Assembly: GCA_021737445.1 (NCBI GenBank)
Contig: JAIPDY010000039.1
Coordinates: forward strand, 1 to 19,113
Reading direction: 5' to 3'
Length of the DNA: 19,113 bases
Source of the DNA: Desulfotignum sp.
Lineage (GTDB): Bacteria > Desulfobacterota > Desulfobacteria > Desulfobacterales > Desulfobacteraceae
Numbering within the stretch: the first letter of the stretch is position 1; every line of letters starts with the position of its first letter. Made by a program: the position numbers and the translations under genes. This document shows, one piece after another, positions 6,988-15,629 of this stretch. The notes under the pieces are model-generated. The model worked only from the letters and a program-made list of their open reading frames with translations. It had not been told where the DNA came from and searched no databases.

Positions 6988-7019
6988 ACCCATTCCTTTG
7001 CTGTATGTTCCCGGAAAGG

Positions 7020-8141
7020 TTACGCCCCCAGGGCCGCTTCAAGGATGTTCCGGTAATCGGCCTGCCCTAAGTCCCTGGGATTGGATGCATTGGAGTTGTT
7101 TTTACAGGACATGTCGGCAATCAGGGAGAACTGGTCAGATCCGATATCCAGGTCTCTGAACGTTGGAATCTGAAGGGCCTTGGACAGGTCTTTGATTTTC
7201 TGGATGAACATTTTTGCCGCCTGGTCATCGGATACAGCATCAATGCCGGTGGTCCGGGCCAGGGCTGCCATTTTCCGGGTGCAGGCCGGCAGGTTGTAAT
7301 CCAGGACATGGGGCAGGAACATGGCATTGGCCACCCCGTGGGGGATGTCATACAGGGCACCGATGGATTCGGAGATGCAGTGCACCCCTGTGACATCGGC
7401 ATTGCCGAATGCCAGGCCGGCCACCATGGAGCCGTACATGAGATCTTCTCTGTGCCGGGCATTGCCCTGGATATCGGCGAAGGCCTTTTCAATGGATCCC
7501 AGGATCAGCCCCACCGCCTTTACTGCATGGGTATCGGTGATCAGGGTGGCCGGCTTTGCCAGATAGGCTTCCACAGCATGGGTCAACGCATCCAGACCGG
7601 TGGCCGCAACCATGGGTGCAGGCAGCGTTGCGATAAGATCCGGATCCACAATGGATACAGCCGGATACAGCTTCGGCCCCTTGATGCTCATCTTGAATCT
7701 GCGGTCCACATCGGTTATCACCGACACCCAGGTGACCTCTGATCCGGTACCGCAGGTGGTGGGAATGGCCACAAACGGCAGGGGGTCCACTGCATATTTT
7801 GCTTTGCCTTCATAATTCTGGATATTTCCCGGATTGGTGGCCAGCAGGGCCAGGGCTTTTCCCGCATCCAGCGGACTGCCGCCCCCTAAACCGACCACAA
7901 GATCCGGCTTTTGCCGCCGCAGTACTCCAGCGATCTTGTTGATGGTATCGGATTTGGGGTTTGCTTCGATGCTGTCATATACCGGGATCTTTCCCAGCTG
8001 GTCCAGCACCGGCGCAGCAAGACCGGCCCGTACCACGCCCTTGTCCGTCACCAGGACCGGATTTTTCGCCGCAATAACCGTTGAAAGCGTCTGAATCTGT
8101 CCTGGTCCGAAATACAGCCGTGACGGCATGTGATACTGCAT
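7020..8141 (-). CDS. Iron-containing (group III) alcohol dehydrogenase
   Basis: A 373-residue protein with the full pattern of Fe-dependent alcohol dehydrogenases: an N-terminal Rossmann-like domain with VGLGGGSPLDAGKALA (about residues 83-98) for NAD(P), and an all-helical C-terminal domain. The four iron ligands are visible as Asp184 and His188 (GLDALTHAVEAY), His254 (GVHCISE) and His268 (IPHGVANA). Their spacing matches that of lactaldehyde reductase FucO. PTTCGTGSEVT is the usual family segment. It would interconvert an alcohol and aldehyde with NAD(H); the substrate is unknown. It has one of the best ribosome binding sites in the cluster (GAGGGAGG). It is placed between the membrane ETF oxidoreductase and the acyl-CoA dehydrogenase, which suggests a role in entry or disposal of an alcohol or aldehyde, or a hydroxyacyl intermediate, of the same pathway. 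Confidence 0.92.
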   Translation of the reverse strand: MQYHMPSRLYFGPGQIQTLSTVIAAKNPVLVTDKGVVRAGLAAPVLDQLGKIPVYDSIEANPKSDTINKIAGVLRRQKPDLVVGLGGGSPLDAGKALALLATNPGNIQNYEGKAKYAVDPLPFVAIPTTCGTGSEVTWVSVITDVDRRFKMSIKGPKLYPAVSIVDPDLIATLPAPMVAATGLDALTHAVEAYLAKPATLITDTHAVKAVGLILGSIEKAFADIQGNARHREDLMYGSMVAGLAFGNADVTGVHCISESIGALYDIPHGVANAMFLPHVLDYNLPACTRKMAALARTTGIDAVSDDQAAKMFIQKIKDLSKALQIPTFRDLDIGSDQFSLIADMSCKNNSNASNPRDLGQADYRNILEAALGA

Positions 8142-8167
8142 GGTATCCTCCCTCTGTGCCGGTCTTT

Positions 8168-10270
8168 CTAAGCGAGATGTTCTGCCACCAGTTCGGCAAT
8201 GTCCCTGGTTTTTACCTGTTCATCCTTGTCCAGTTCCTTCATGCCGTCCTCGATCATGGTCAGGCAGAAGGGGCAGCCCACAGCCACGGTTTCCGCATTT
8301 TCAGCCACGATCTCTTTTGAGCGCTCCACATTGATGCGGGACCCGATGGTTTCCTCCATCCACATACGGCCCCCGCCGGCGCCGCAGCAAAAACTTTCCG
8401 TACCGTGGCGGGGCAGCTCGGACAGGCCCTGGTTGGACAGGCCCCCCAGAATGGATCTGGGGGCATCATAGATCTCATTGTACCGGCCCAGGTAGCAGGG
8501 ATCATGGTAGGTGAGTACACCTGCCAAAGATTTTTTCACCCTGATTTTACCCTCCGCAATCAGCTGGTTGATGAAATCGGTGTGGTGGATCACCTCGTAG
8601 TGTCCCCCCATCTGGGGATAGTCATGCTTCAGGGTGTTCAGGCAGTGAGGGCAGGCGGCAATGATCTTTTTCACCTTGTACCCGTTGAGCACCTCGATGT
8701 TTTCGGTGGCCATCATCTGGTACATCATCTCGTTGCCGGCCCTGCGGGCAAAATCACCGGTACATTTTTCCTCGGTACCCAGGATGGCAAAATCCACCCC
8801 GGCGGCCTTGAGAATTTTCACCAGGGCCTTGGACACCTTCTGGGTTCTGTCATCAAATGACCCGGCACATCCCACCCAGAGCAGGTATTCCACGTTCGGG
8901 TCATCGGCCATGAGCTTGACATCCAGGCCCTCGGCCCAGTCAGCCCGCTTGTCATACCCGATGCCCCAGGGATTACCGTTCCGTTCCAGGCCCTTGAAGG
9001 CGGTGTTGAGTTCCTCGGGATATTGTCCCTGCATCAGGGTCTGGCCCTGGCGCATGGCAATGATCCGGGGCACATGCTCGATGGTAACCGGGCACACCTG
9101 TTCACAGGCCCGGCAGGTGGTGCAGGCCCACAGGGTATCCAGAGCAATCACCTCTCCCACCAAAGCTTTTTCAGGTTTGAACACCGCCATCTTTTCCTTG
9201 ATTTTAGCGTCCGCCTCATCATCTCCGGTCAAAGTTTTTGCCAGTTTGGCCCGGAGGATCAGGTTGTCGGCATTGGCATAAAGCTCCGCCTTGAGGGTAT
9301 CATTGAAATCATGCAGGTTCAGGGGCTTGTCCGTGACATAGGTGGGGCACACCTCTTTGCACCTGCCGCATTCTGTGCAGGTATACAGATCCAGCCCCTG
9401 TTTCCAGTTGAGCTGGTACAGGTGGTTGACACCCAAAGTCTCATCCTCCCATACTGATTCATCCTCCAGATCCAGCAGTTTAATCTTTTCATGGGGATAA
9501 CCCAGGTGTTTAAGGAATACATTGGGCAGGGAGGTGATGACATGAAAATGCTTGCCCAGGGGCAGAAGGTTCAAAAAGGTGAGCTGGGTGATGATATGGA
9601 CCCAGAACATCAGCACCATGACCCGTTCCAGCCCCACAGGGGAAAACCCGGATATCACATTCCCGGCCGCAATCGTTACCGGTGTCCAGAGAAATTCCTG
9701 GCCGAATGTCGGGTTATTGAAAAAATGCAGGTCCCCTGGATTGCCGTGGGCGGTGATGAGCATGAACCGGGACCCGTCATACAGCAGGTCAGATACCATC
9801 AATATGCCGATGAGACCCAGTACCAGATAGGCTTCCCAGGTGTTGTGGAGCCGGGGCGGTTTGACCACCATGCGCCGGTAAAAGGCATAGATCACCATGA
9901 GCAGGACCACGCCCTCCATGATGTCCTTCAAGGCGATATACAGATATCCCAGGATGGAGGATTCCCCCAGCAGCGGCAGCTGGAATCCATGGACATAGCC
10001 TTCGCCGTAAAGGGTGATGGACCTGATAAGCAGCACGCAGAACCCCCAGAATATCAGGGCATGCATGATCCCGGATGCGCGCTCTTTTTTTCTCCCCACC
10101 AGGCGTTTCTGGCCCAATGCAATGACCACCAAGTTTTTCAGCCGGTCTTTGATATGGTTGAACCGGTCAGCAGGCTCCAGGGCCATCAACAACAGAATTC
10201 TCTGATACATGGTCCGGCCGAAAATAGCCAGACCCACCGCAAGTACAAGTGTCATAAACAGGGGACTCAT
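8168..10270 (-). CDS. Membrane FeS oxidoreductase, ETF:(mena)quinone oxidoreductase type (NarI-like + HdrD-like fusion)
   Basis: A protein of about 700 residues. The first 250 residues carry about five membrane segments (roughly 6-28, 68-88, 112-133, 147-168, 217-240) with several His, as in NarI-like heme-b domains. Next come two [4Fe-4S] motifs, CTECGRCKEVCP (298-309) and CTTCRACEQVCP (383-394). The C-terminal half has two CCG-type cysteine-rich domains (LLWVGCAGSFDD with ACPHC; YHDPCYLGRYN with FCCGAGGG), as in HdrD and related reductases. This layout is that of the DUF224/EMO proteins that pass electrons between ETF and menaquinone in syntrophic and sulfate-reducing bacteria. The etfBA genes directly upstream support that role. 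I prefer the ATG at 10270 because GAGGTAG precedes it; the in-frame ATG five codons earlier has no such site. The loop orientation and heme ligands are inferred. Confidence 0.88.
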   Translation of the reverse strand: MSPLFMTLVLAVGLAIFGRTMYQRILLLMALEPADRFNHIKDRLKNLVVIALGQKRLVGRKKERASGIMHALIFWGFCVLLIRSITLYGEGYVHGFQLPLLGESSILGYLYIALKDIMEGVVLLMVIYAFYRRMVVKPPRLHNTWEAYLVLGLIGILMVSDLLYDGSRFMLITAHGNPGDLHFFNNPTFGQEFLWTPVTIAAGNVISGFSPVGLERVMVLMFWVHIITQLTFLNLLPLGKHFHVITSLPNVFLKHLGYPHEKIKLLDLEDESVWEDETLGVNHLYQLNWKQGLDLYTCTECGRCKEVCPTYVTDKPLNLHDFNDTLKAELYANADNLILRAKLAKTLTGDDEADAKIKEKMAVFKPEKALVGEVIALDTLWACTTCRACEQVCPVTIEHVPRIIAMRQGQTLMQGQYPEELNTAFKGLERNGNPWGIGYDKRADWAEGLDVKLMADDPNVEYLLWVGCAGSFDDRTQKVSKALVKILKAAGVDFAILGTEEKCTGDFARRAGNEMMYQMMATENIEVLNGYKVKKIIAACPHCLNTLKHDYPQMGGHYEVIHHTDFINQLIAEGKIRVKKSLAGVLTYHDPCYLGRYNEIYDAPRSILGGLSNQGLSELPRHGTESFCCGAGGGRMWMEETIGSRINVERSKEIVAENAETVAVGCPFCLTMIEDGMKELDKDEQVKTRDIAELVAEHLA

Positions 10271-10305
10271 CTCTACCTCATGCACAAATTTTGGGGTTGG
10301 GGCGC

Positions 10306-11265
10306 TCAGGCCCGTATTTTTTTAATTTCTTCCTTGAGCAATGGTACCACATCAAACAGGTCCCCGACAATCCCAAAATCCGCCACATTGAAAATCGGTG
10401 CTTCCGGATCCTTGTTCACCGCCAGAATCACCTTGGCGCCGTTCATACCTGCCAGATGCTGGATGGCGCCGGAAATGCCCACAGCCACATACAAAGACGG
10501 TGCAACGATCTTTCCTGTCTGGCCCACCTGCTTGTTGTGGGCCATCAACCCGGCATCCACCATGGCCCGGGAGGAACCGAATCCGGCGGCCAGGTCATCT
10601 GCCAGATCTTTTACCAGGTCCACACCAGCCTGGTCTTTGGCACCCCGTCCCACAGACACCACAATATCCGCATCTGCCAGATCGATCTCGCCGGAGGCAT
10701 CGGAGATCAGCTCTTTGACCACGGCTGCCATGTCTTTTTCAGGGGGATCCAGGGTGACCACATTTTCAGTACCGGTCGCTTCCGGATCCGCCTCAAATGC
10801 CCCGGCCCGCACGACCGCCACCAGTTTTGGCACGTTGATTTTCACCTTCTGGAGCACCTTGTTGGCAATGGCCGGCCGCACGATATGCACAGCATCCCCG
10901 TCAATGGTCACATCAATGATTTCCGTGGCACAGGCTGCCGTAAGCTGCGCCGCCACCCTGGGGGCTGCTGCCTTGCCGGTTTCGGAGAACCCGAACCAGA
11001 CCATGTCTGCAGAAAACGCTTTGGCCGCTTCCACCACCGCCGCAGCAAAAGGGGCTGCGGAAAAAATCTCCAGAGACGGGTCATCGGCAATATACTGGGT
11101 ATCTGATCCTGCCGCAGCCAGCTGGGGGGCCAGATCTGCCACATTGCTGCCCACGGCCACAGCAGCGGTGGCAGCACCCAGGGCCCGGGCCTTTGACAAC
11201 AGTTCGGCAGTGCTTCCCTTAAGCACGCCCTGCTTGATATCCGCAACTACAAGTATGTTTGTCAT
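10306..11265 (-). CDS. etfA: Electron transfer flavoprotein alpha subunit, canonical type
   Basis: A 319-residue EtfA of standard size. The C-terminal FAD domain is canonical: SVGRGAKDQAGVDL, SSRAMVDAGLMAH, VGQTGKIVAPSLYVAVGISG, AIQHLAGM and NKDPEAPIFNVADFGIVGD. It therefore differs clearly from the second EtfA in this window. I chose the ATG at 11265 (MTNILVVADIKQG) because homologues begin here and AGGA lies eight bases upstream; the open frame extends 29 codons further but without family character. With the preceding EtfB it should form the soluble cytoplasmic electron carrier that docks with the membrane oxidoreductase encoded 35 nt downstream. The gap to etfB (106 nt) is longer than most in the cluster and contains a 10-bp tandem repeat. 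Confidence 0.92.
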   Translation of the reverse strand: MTNILVVADIKQGVLKGSTAELLSKARALGAATAAVAVGSNVADLAPQLAAAGSDTQYIADDPSLEIFSAAPFAAAVVEAAKAFSADMVWFGFSETGKAAAPRVAAQLTAACATEIIDVTIDGDAVHIVRPAIANKVLQKVKINVPKLVAVVRAGAFEADPEATGTENVVTLDPPEKDMAAVVKELISDASGEIDLADADIVVSVGRGAKDQAGVDLVKDLADDLAAGFGSSRAMVDAGLMAHNKQVGQTGKIVAPSLYVAVGISGAIQHLAGMNGAKVILAVNKDPEAPIFNVADFGIVGDLFDVVPLLKEEIKKIRA

Positions 11266-11341
11266 AATCACTATCCTTACAAGTTTGATATGGGTATGAT
11301 GATTGAAATCTGCATTTTTTGTGCATGCTGTAAACGGCAGC

Positions 11342-11361
11342 CATATGGTCACATATGGTCA
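11342..11361. repeat. Perfect 10-bp tandem repeat (two copies)
   Basis: CATATGGTCA occurs twice without a gap, at 11342-11351 and 11352-11361, in the spacer between etfB and etfA. Each unit contains the palindrome CATATG. It could be a slippage product or a pair of protein-binding half-sites within the operon. Confidence 0.6.
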
Positions 11362-11371
11362 GCACGTCCGG

Positions 11372-12154
11372 TTATAAAACCTTTGCCTCATTTACCAGCA
11401 GCTGCACCACCTTTGCGGTGATTTCGGCGGGATCACCTTCAAATTTCTGTCCGCCCTTGCGTTTTTGTGTGGGCAGAAATTCCACAATCTCGGATGCGGG
11501 TGCGGTGCCTCCGATCTCTTCAAAAGAGGTGCCAAGGCCGGCCAGGTCCATGACCGTGATCTTCTTTTTCTTAGCCATCATGATACCCCGCATGGCCGGC
11601 AGCCGGGGTTCATTGATGCTGTCACTCACCGTTACCACGGCCGGCAGGGTCACATCGACGATTTCCGTGCCTGCATCCCCCAGCCGGGATACCTGGATGT
11701 GGGTGTCATCCGTGACTTTTATCTCGATCACATTGCTGACACAGGGGATGCCCAGAAATTCACCCAGCATGATGCCGGCCTGGCCGGCGTCCGTGTCCTG
11801 GGCCTGTTTGCCGGCGATCACCAGATCATAATCCCCGGCCTCATACACTTTTTGCAAGACCTTTGCAAAGGTGGGGGAATCGGCTTTTGCAAGGGCGGGA
11901 TCATCGATGTGAATGGCATTGTCGATCCCCATGGCATAGCATTTGCGGATGATATCTGTGTTGTCTGTGCTGCCCAAAGATACCAGGGTGGTTTCCGCCT
12001 TGTGGGCCTCCTTGAGCTGGACAGCAGCTTCCACTGCATTTTCATCCCAGGCATTGATCACATACTGCAGCCCTTTTTCCACAATGGCGCCGTTTTCCAC
12101 GTGGATATTCAATTCCACATCAACGACTTTTTTTACGGTTGTCAGAATTTTCAA
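11372..12154 (-). CDS. etfB: Electron transfer flavoprotein beta subunit, canonical type
   Basis: A 260-residue EtfB with MKILTTVKKVVD at the start, WDENAVEAAVQLKE, then AGKQAQDTDAGQAGIMLGEF (about residues 114-133) and the family signature VTVSDSINEPRLPAMRGIMM followed by AKKKKI. The segment after AGKQA differs from the DTAQVGP form in the other EtfB here, which places the two in different EtfB groups. It has the strongest ribosome binding site in the block (AAGGAGG, five bases before ATG), 46 nt after fdhD, so it may be made in excess over the upstream genes. With the following EtfA it makes the AMP/FAD-binding heterodimer expected to serve the membrane ETF:quinone oxidoreductase downstream. 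Confidence 0.92.
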   Translation of the reverse strand: MKILTTVKKVVDVELNIHVENGAIVEKGLQYVINAWDENAVEAAVQLKEAHKAETTLVSLGSTDNTDIIRKCYAMGIDNAIHIDDPALAKADSPTFAKVLQKVYEAGDYDLVIAGKQAQDTDAGQAGIMLGEFLGIPCVSNVIEIKVTDDTHIQVSRLGDAGTEIVDVTLPAVVTVSDSINEPRLPAMRGIMMAKKKKITVMDLAGLGTSFEEIGGTAPASEIVEFLPTQKRKGGQKFEGDPAEITAKVVQLLVNEAKVL

Positions 12155-12200
12155 TGGTTCCTCCTTATATTTGTCTCATATCCGGGATTGCGCCTGTTTG

Positions 12201-13037
12201 TCAGGATATCACCCGCATGTTGTTATTATCCCGGATAATCCGGTTTTCCCCGCACACCACCATGAGCTGGTCATCTCCTGTGGGAAAGGCCAGGGTCATG
12301 TTCAGTGAGGCCCCCATCCGGGCAGCCAGGGCCGTGGGCCGGGAATTGGAGATCATCACCGGGATACGTGCCCTGGCCGCTTTCTGCACCAGTTCATAGC
12401 TGATCCGCGAGGACAGCACCAGAATCCGGGCCCGGTCCAGGGCGTGCTCCAAAAAAGCCTTTCCAATGGCTTTGTCCAGGGCGTTGTGCCGGCCCACATC
12501 TTCTGCAAAGGCCAGTATATCACCTGTTTTCCCAAACAGCAACGCTGCATGGGAGCCCCGGGTGCGCTGGTAAAATTTCTGATTTTTTGACAATGCCGCA
12601 ATACAGCCAAAAGCCTGGTGCAAGGAAAAGGTGAACCCGTCCGGAGCCGGCTGCACCGCCGACTGAATGTCTCTGAGCATCTCCTTGCCGCAGATACCGC
12701 AGCTGGTCTGGCTGACAAAGCCTTTTCGTTTGAGAAGATGGCCCACTTTGTCCCGCCGTTCCGGTGTGAGCCAGACATCAATGACATTGGGGTCCAGATC
12801 AGCGTCATATCCCGTGGTTTTTATATCATCGGGTGTGTTCACCAGACCTTCGCCCAGGCAGAATCCGGCAGCATGCCGGATTTCATTCCCCGGGGTCCGC
12901 ATGACAACGGAATAGGACTTGTCTTCAATGCGGATCAAAAACGGCTCTTCCCCTATCAATTCCATGGGAACCGGTTCGCAGGTATTTGACCGGCATTTGA
13001 ATACCGTGAAGTGCTGGGTATTTTTTTTATTTTCCAC
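12201..13037 (-). CDS. fdhD: FdhD, formate dehydrogenase accessory sulfurtransferase
   Basis: A 278-residue FdhD. It has the conserved redox/sulfur-carrying cysteine pair in TSCGICG (Cys113, Cys116), the AEDVGRHNALDKAIGKA segment (about 178-194) and the SSRISYELVQKAARARIPV segment. FdhD takes persulfide sulfur from the cysteine desulfurase IscS and adds it to the Mo/W-bis-MGD cofactor of formate dehydrogenases; without it these enzymes are inactive. The usual TGG before HAA reads TRGSHAA, a small deviation. The start is GTG, with AAGGAT about ten bases upstream. It follows the NuoG-like gene by 27 nt; a 6-bp hairpin lies over that junction. Its presence in the operon suggests that the Hdr/Nuo module serves a formate dehydrogenase, or another Mo/W enzyme, encoded beyond the right edge. 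Confidence 0.93.
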   Translation of the reverse strand: MENKKNTQHFTVFKCRSNTCEPVPMELIGEEPFLIRIEDKSYSVVMRTPGNEIRHAAGFCLGEGLVNTPDDIKTTGYDADLDPNVIDVWLTPERRDKVGHLLKRKGFVSQTSCGICGKEMLRDIQSAVQPAPDGFTFSLHQAFGCIAALSKNQKFYQRTRGSHAALLFGKTGDILAFAEDVGRHNALDKAIGKAFLEHALDRARILVLSSRISYELVQKAARARIPVMISNSRPTALAARMGASLNMTLAFPTGDDQLMVVCGENRIIRDNNNMRVIS

Positions 13038-13058
13038 CCGGGTTATATCCTTATTGAA

Positions 13059-13077
13059 AGCCGGCTATTTTCCGGCT
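13059..13077 (-). other. Small intercistronic hairpin at the NuoG-like/fdhD junction
   Basis: AGCCGG and CCGGCT (6 bp) flank a 7-nt loop that contains the stop codon of the upstream gene, and are followed by TTTC only. It is too weak and T-poor for a confident terminator. It might reduce read-through into fdhD or stabilise the upstream message. Confidence 0.35.
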
Positions 13078-13682
13078 GACTGTTCCGTTTTTGCGGCATC
13101 CGGAAATGACAGGGCCTGGGTGTAGACAAAGGCTGCCTGGAGATAGGAAGTGGGGCACAAGGGAAAACATTCCTTGCAGTCATTACATACTTGTGCCGCA
13201 ATATCAGGCACAAAGCTGATCTCCTTGTTGATTCCCCGGTCCACGAACCCTATGGCGTTTTTGCCGGCCACTTCTGCGCAGTACCGCACACACAGGCCGC
13301 AGTGGATGCAGAAAGATGCGGATCGTTCATACCGGTTGGGATCAGCATTGTATTCCTTTGCCAGTGTCACAAGGTCCGGTGCATCCGGTGCATGGGCCAT
13401 GAGCAGCTCGATGATGGTTTTGCGCAGCCGGTCCACTTTCTCAGACCGGGTTCTGACAATGATATCCTTTGCCGCCGGAAACACGCAGGAGACCACATAC
13501 TTTGTCCAGCCCCGGTCTTCCACCTCCACTATGCACAGCCGGCATCCGCCGAACGGTTCAAGCTTTTCATGGTGACACAGGGTGGGAATATAAATTCCTT
13601 CTTTCTGAGCGGCTTCCAGAACAGTCATGCCCGGATCCGCTGTCACGGTTTTCCCATCGATCTCAAATTTTATATCACCCAT
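13065..13682 (-). CDS. Short NuoG/HoxU-like (BamI-like) iron-sulfur subunit
   Basis: A 205-residue protein equal to the N-terminal cluster-binding part of NuoG and to HoxU-type subunits. Residues 1-75 are a plant-type [2Fe-2S] domain with Cys36, Cys47, Cys50 and Cys66. A ferredoxin-like part follows with two [4Fe-4S] motifs: Cys125/128/131/135 (SFCIHCGLCVRYC) and Cys166/169/172/176 (VCNDCKECFPLCP). The His-Cys3 cluster motif of full NuoG is absent, as is any molybdopterin domain, so it is a pure electron wire. It follows the NuoF-like gene by 6 nt. In related complexes such a subunit connects the FMN protein to a catalytic Mo/W or hydrogenase subunit. Here it could serve an FDH-type or Bam-type enzyme; nothing in its own sequence decides which. 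Confidence 0.88.
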   Translation of the reverse strand: MGDIKFEIDGKTVTADPGMTVLEAAQKEGIYIPTLCHHEKLEPFGGCRLCIVEVEDRGWTKYVVSCVFPAAKDIIVRTRSEKVDRLRKTIIELLMAHAPDAPDLVTLAKEYNADPNRYERSASFCIHCGLCVRYCAEVAGKNAIGFVDRGINKEISFVPDIAAQVCNDCKECFPLCPTSYLQAAFVYTQALSFPDAAKTEQSAGK

Positions 13683-13688
13683 GATGAC

Positions 13689-15620
13689 CTAACCTTTCTC
13701 TTTTGTCTTTTTTCGAATGGTTCGCTCTTCCGGGGCCACAGGGTCCGGCACCGGTTCGCCCGACAGTTTGATCACGGAAGAAAATTTGGGCGGGCACACC
13801 TCAAAACAGGTGCCGCACCGGGTACATTTGTCCTGGTCAATGATGTGGATCAGTTTTTTGTCCCCGTCTATGGCATCTGCCGGGCACTGCTTGCGGCAGG
13901 TGCCGCAGCCTGTGCACTTGTCCGGATCGATGTAAAATGAAATCAGTTCCTTGCAGGACAGGGCCGGGCAGCGCTGGTCGTTGATGTGGGCTTCATATTC
14001 ATCCCTGAAATATTTGAGCGTGCTTAAAAACGGGTTGGGTGCGCTTTTGCCCAGGGCGCACAAGGACGCTTCCACCGCGGTTTCAGACAACTCCTCCAGC
14101 AGTTCGATATCTCCTTTTTTCCCTTTTCCCTGTGTGATGTTGGTCAGGATGCGGTGCATCTGGCGCAGGCCTTCTCTGCAGGGCACACATTTTCCGCAGG
14201 ATTCATCTGTGAGAAATTCTATGAAATACCTTGCCACATCCACCATACAGGTATCCTCATCCATGACAATCATGCCGCCGGACCCCATCATGGAGCCGGC
14301 CTTGGTCAGCTCGTCAAATCCCACCTGCAGATCCAGCAGGTGTTCCGGAATACATCCTCCGGAGGGTCCGCCGGTCTGGACCGCCTTGAATTTCTTGTTA
14401 TTGGGAATACCGCCGCCGATATCATAGATGATCTCCTTGAGGGTCATGCCCATGGGCACTTCCACCAGTCCGGTATTGGTGATCTTTCCCACCAGAGAAA
14501 AGATCTTGGTGCCTTTGGAGCTGTCCGTGCCCACAGAGGTGAACCAGTCTGATCCGTTGTTGATGATCAAGGGGATATTGGCCCAGGTCTCCACATTGTT
14601 GAGCACCGAGGGTTTTTCCCACAATCCCTTGACATTGGATCTCACATACTTGGGTCTGGGTTCCCCTGCCTTGCCCTCCAGGGAGGTCATAAGGGCCGTG
14701 GACTCTCCGCACACAAACGCCCCTGCCCCCTGGTGGACAATCACCGTGAAGTCAAAGCCGGATCCCAGAATATTTTCTCCCAAAAGGCCGTAAGCCCGGG
14801 CCTGTTTGATGGCCAGGTTAATGTTTTCCACGGCCAGGGGATACTCCTGGCGCACATAAAAATACCCTTCATGGGCTTTGACGGCATACCCGCCCAGAAT
14901 CAGGCCCTCCAGAATGGAATGGGGGTTGCCTTCCAAAAGGGCCCGGTCCATGAAAGCGCCGGGGTCCCCCTCATCTGCATTCACGATCACATATTTGACC
15001 GGGTCATCCGCATTTCTGGAGCCTTCCCATTTTCTGCCGGCGGGAAATCCCGCCCCGCCCCGGCCCCGGATATTGGATTTTTTCACCTCTTCCAGCACTT
15101 CCAGGTCGGTCATCTGCCCTAACGCTTTGGCAAGGGCGGCATACCCGCCCAGGGCAATGTAGTCATCAATGCTTTTGGAATCTATCTTGATATTGTTGCA
15201 CAAAACCGTGCGCTGCTGGGCTTTGTAAAAGGAGATATCCGACTCTTTGACCGCCCGCTCCCCGGTGGCCGGGTCCTGGTAGCACAGCCGTTCCACCACC
15301 TGTTTGTTTTTGATGGTCTGTTCGACAATTTCAGGCACATCCTTTGCCGCAACCTGGAGATAGCAGATCTCTTCGGGATAGATCACCACAATGGGCCCCT
15401 GCTCACAGAATCCCGGGCACCCGGTGCCTTTGGTGGAGACACGTGCTGACAGATCCTGGTCTGTGATCTCTTTTTGAAATGCAGCAATGACCTCATCGGC
15501 TCCAGATGCCACACACCCGGCTCCGGCACAGATGGATACACAGGGATTGTCAGGATCTCTTCTGGATAATATTTCCTGTCTGAAGCTTTCCAAAGCTTCA
15601 GGCGTTTCTAACCGCGCCAT
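13689..15620 (-). CDS. NuoF-like NAD(H)/FMN iron-sulfur subunit (HndC/HydB/BamH type)
   Basis: A 643-residue protein with the extended architecture of NAD-linked bifurcating enzymes. Residues 1-110 form a thioredoxin-like [2Fe-2S] domain (Cys31/36 and Cys68/72). The NuoF core carries the NADH loop GRGGAGFPAGRKW (186-198), the FMN segment NADEGDPGAFMDR (214-226) and HQGAGAFVCGESTAL (296-310). A [4Fe-4S] site uses Cys475, 478, 481 and 521. The C-terminal tail (residues 565-612) adds two ferredoxin motifs, CTGCGTCRKQCP and CTRCGTCFEVCP. This is the subunit that exchanges electrons with NAD(H) via FMN. Complex I NuoF lacks both the N-terminal and C-terminal additions; hydrogenase HydB/HndC and BamH-type proteins have them. 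It starts 9 nt after the NuoE-like stop, with AGGGG upstream. The reading frame is intact. Confidence 0.93.
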   Translation of the reverse strand: MARLETPEALESFRQEILSRRDPDNPCVSICAGAGCVASGADEVIAAFQKEITDQDLSARVSTKGTGCPGFCEQGPIVVIYPEEICYLQVAAKDVPEIVEQTIKNKQVVERLCYQDPATGERAVKESDISFYKAQQRTVLCNNIKIDSKSIDDYIALGGYAALAKALGQMTDLEVLEEVKKSNIRGRGGAGFPAGRKWEGSRNADDPVKYVIVNADEGDPGAFMDRALLEGNPHSILEGLILGGYAVKAHEGYFYVRQEYPLAVENINLAIKQARAYGLLGENILGSGFDFTVIVHQGAGAFVCGESTALMTSLEGKAGEPRPKYVRSNVKGLWEKPSVLNNVETWANIPLIINNGSDWFTSVGTDSSKGTKIFSLVGKITNTGLVEVPMGMTLKEIIYDIGGGIPNNKKFKAVQTGGPSGGCIPEHLLDLQVGFDELTKAGSMMGSGGMIVMDEDTCMVDVARYFIEFLTDESCGKCVPCREGLRQMHRILTNITQGKGKKGDIELLEELSETAVEASLCALGKSAPNPFLSTLKYFRDEYEAHINDQRCPALSCKELISFYIDPDKCTGCGTCRKQCPADAIDGDKKLIHIIDQDKCTRCGTCFEVCPPKFSSVIKLSGEPVPDPVAPEERTIRKKTKEKG

Positions 15621-15629
15621 AATTTTCCC

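Noticed and set aside
9491..11299. A 602-codon plus-strand open frame across the membrane oxidoreductase and etfA genes
   Set aside because: It is antisense to two clear genes, has a composition typical of an antisense shadow in GC-rich coding DNA, and shows no family motif or ribosome binding site.
11266..11352. Upstream extension of the canonical EtfA by 29 codons
   Set aside because: The added residues lack ETF character, and the ATG at 11265 has a usable ribosome binding site and the standard N-terminus.
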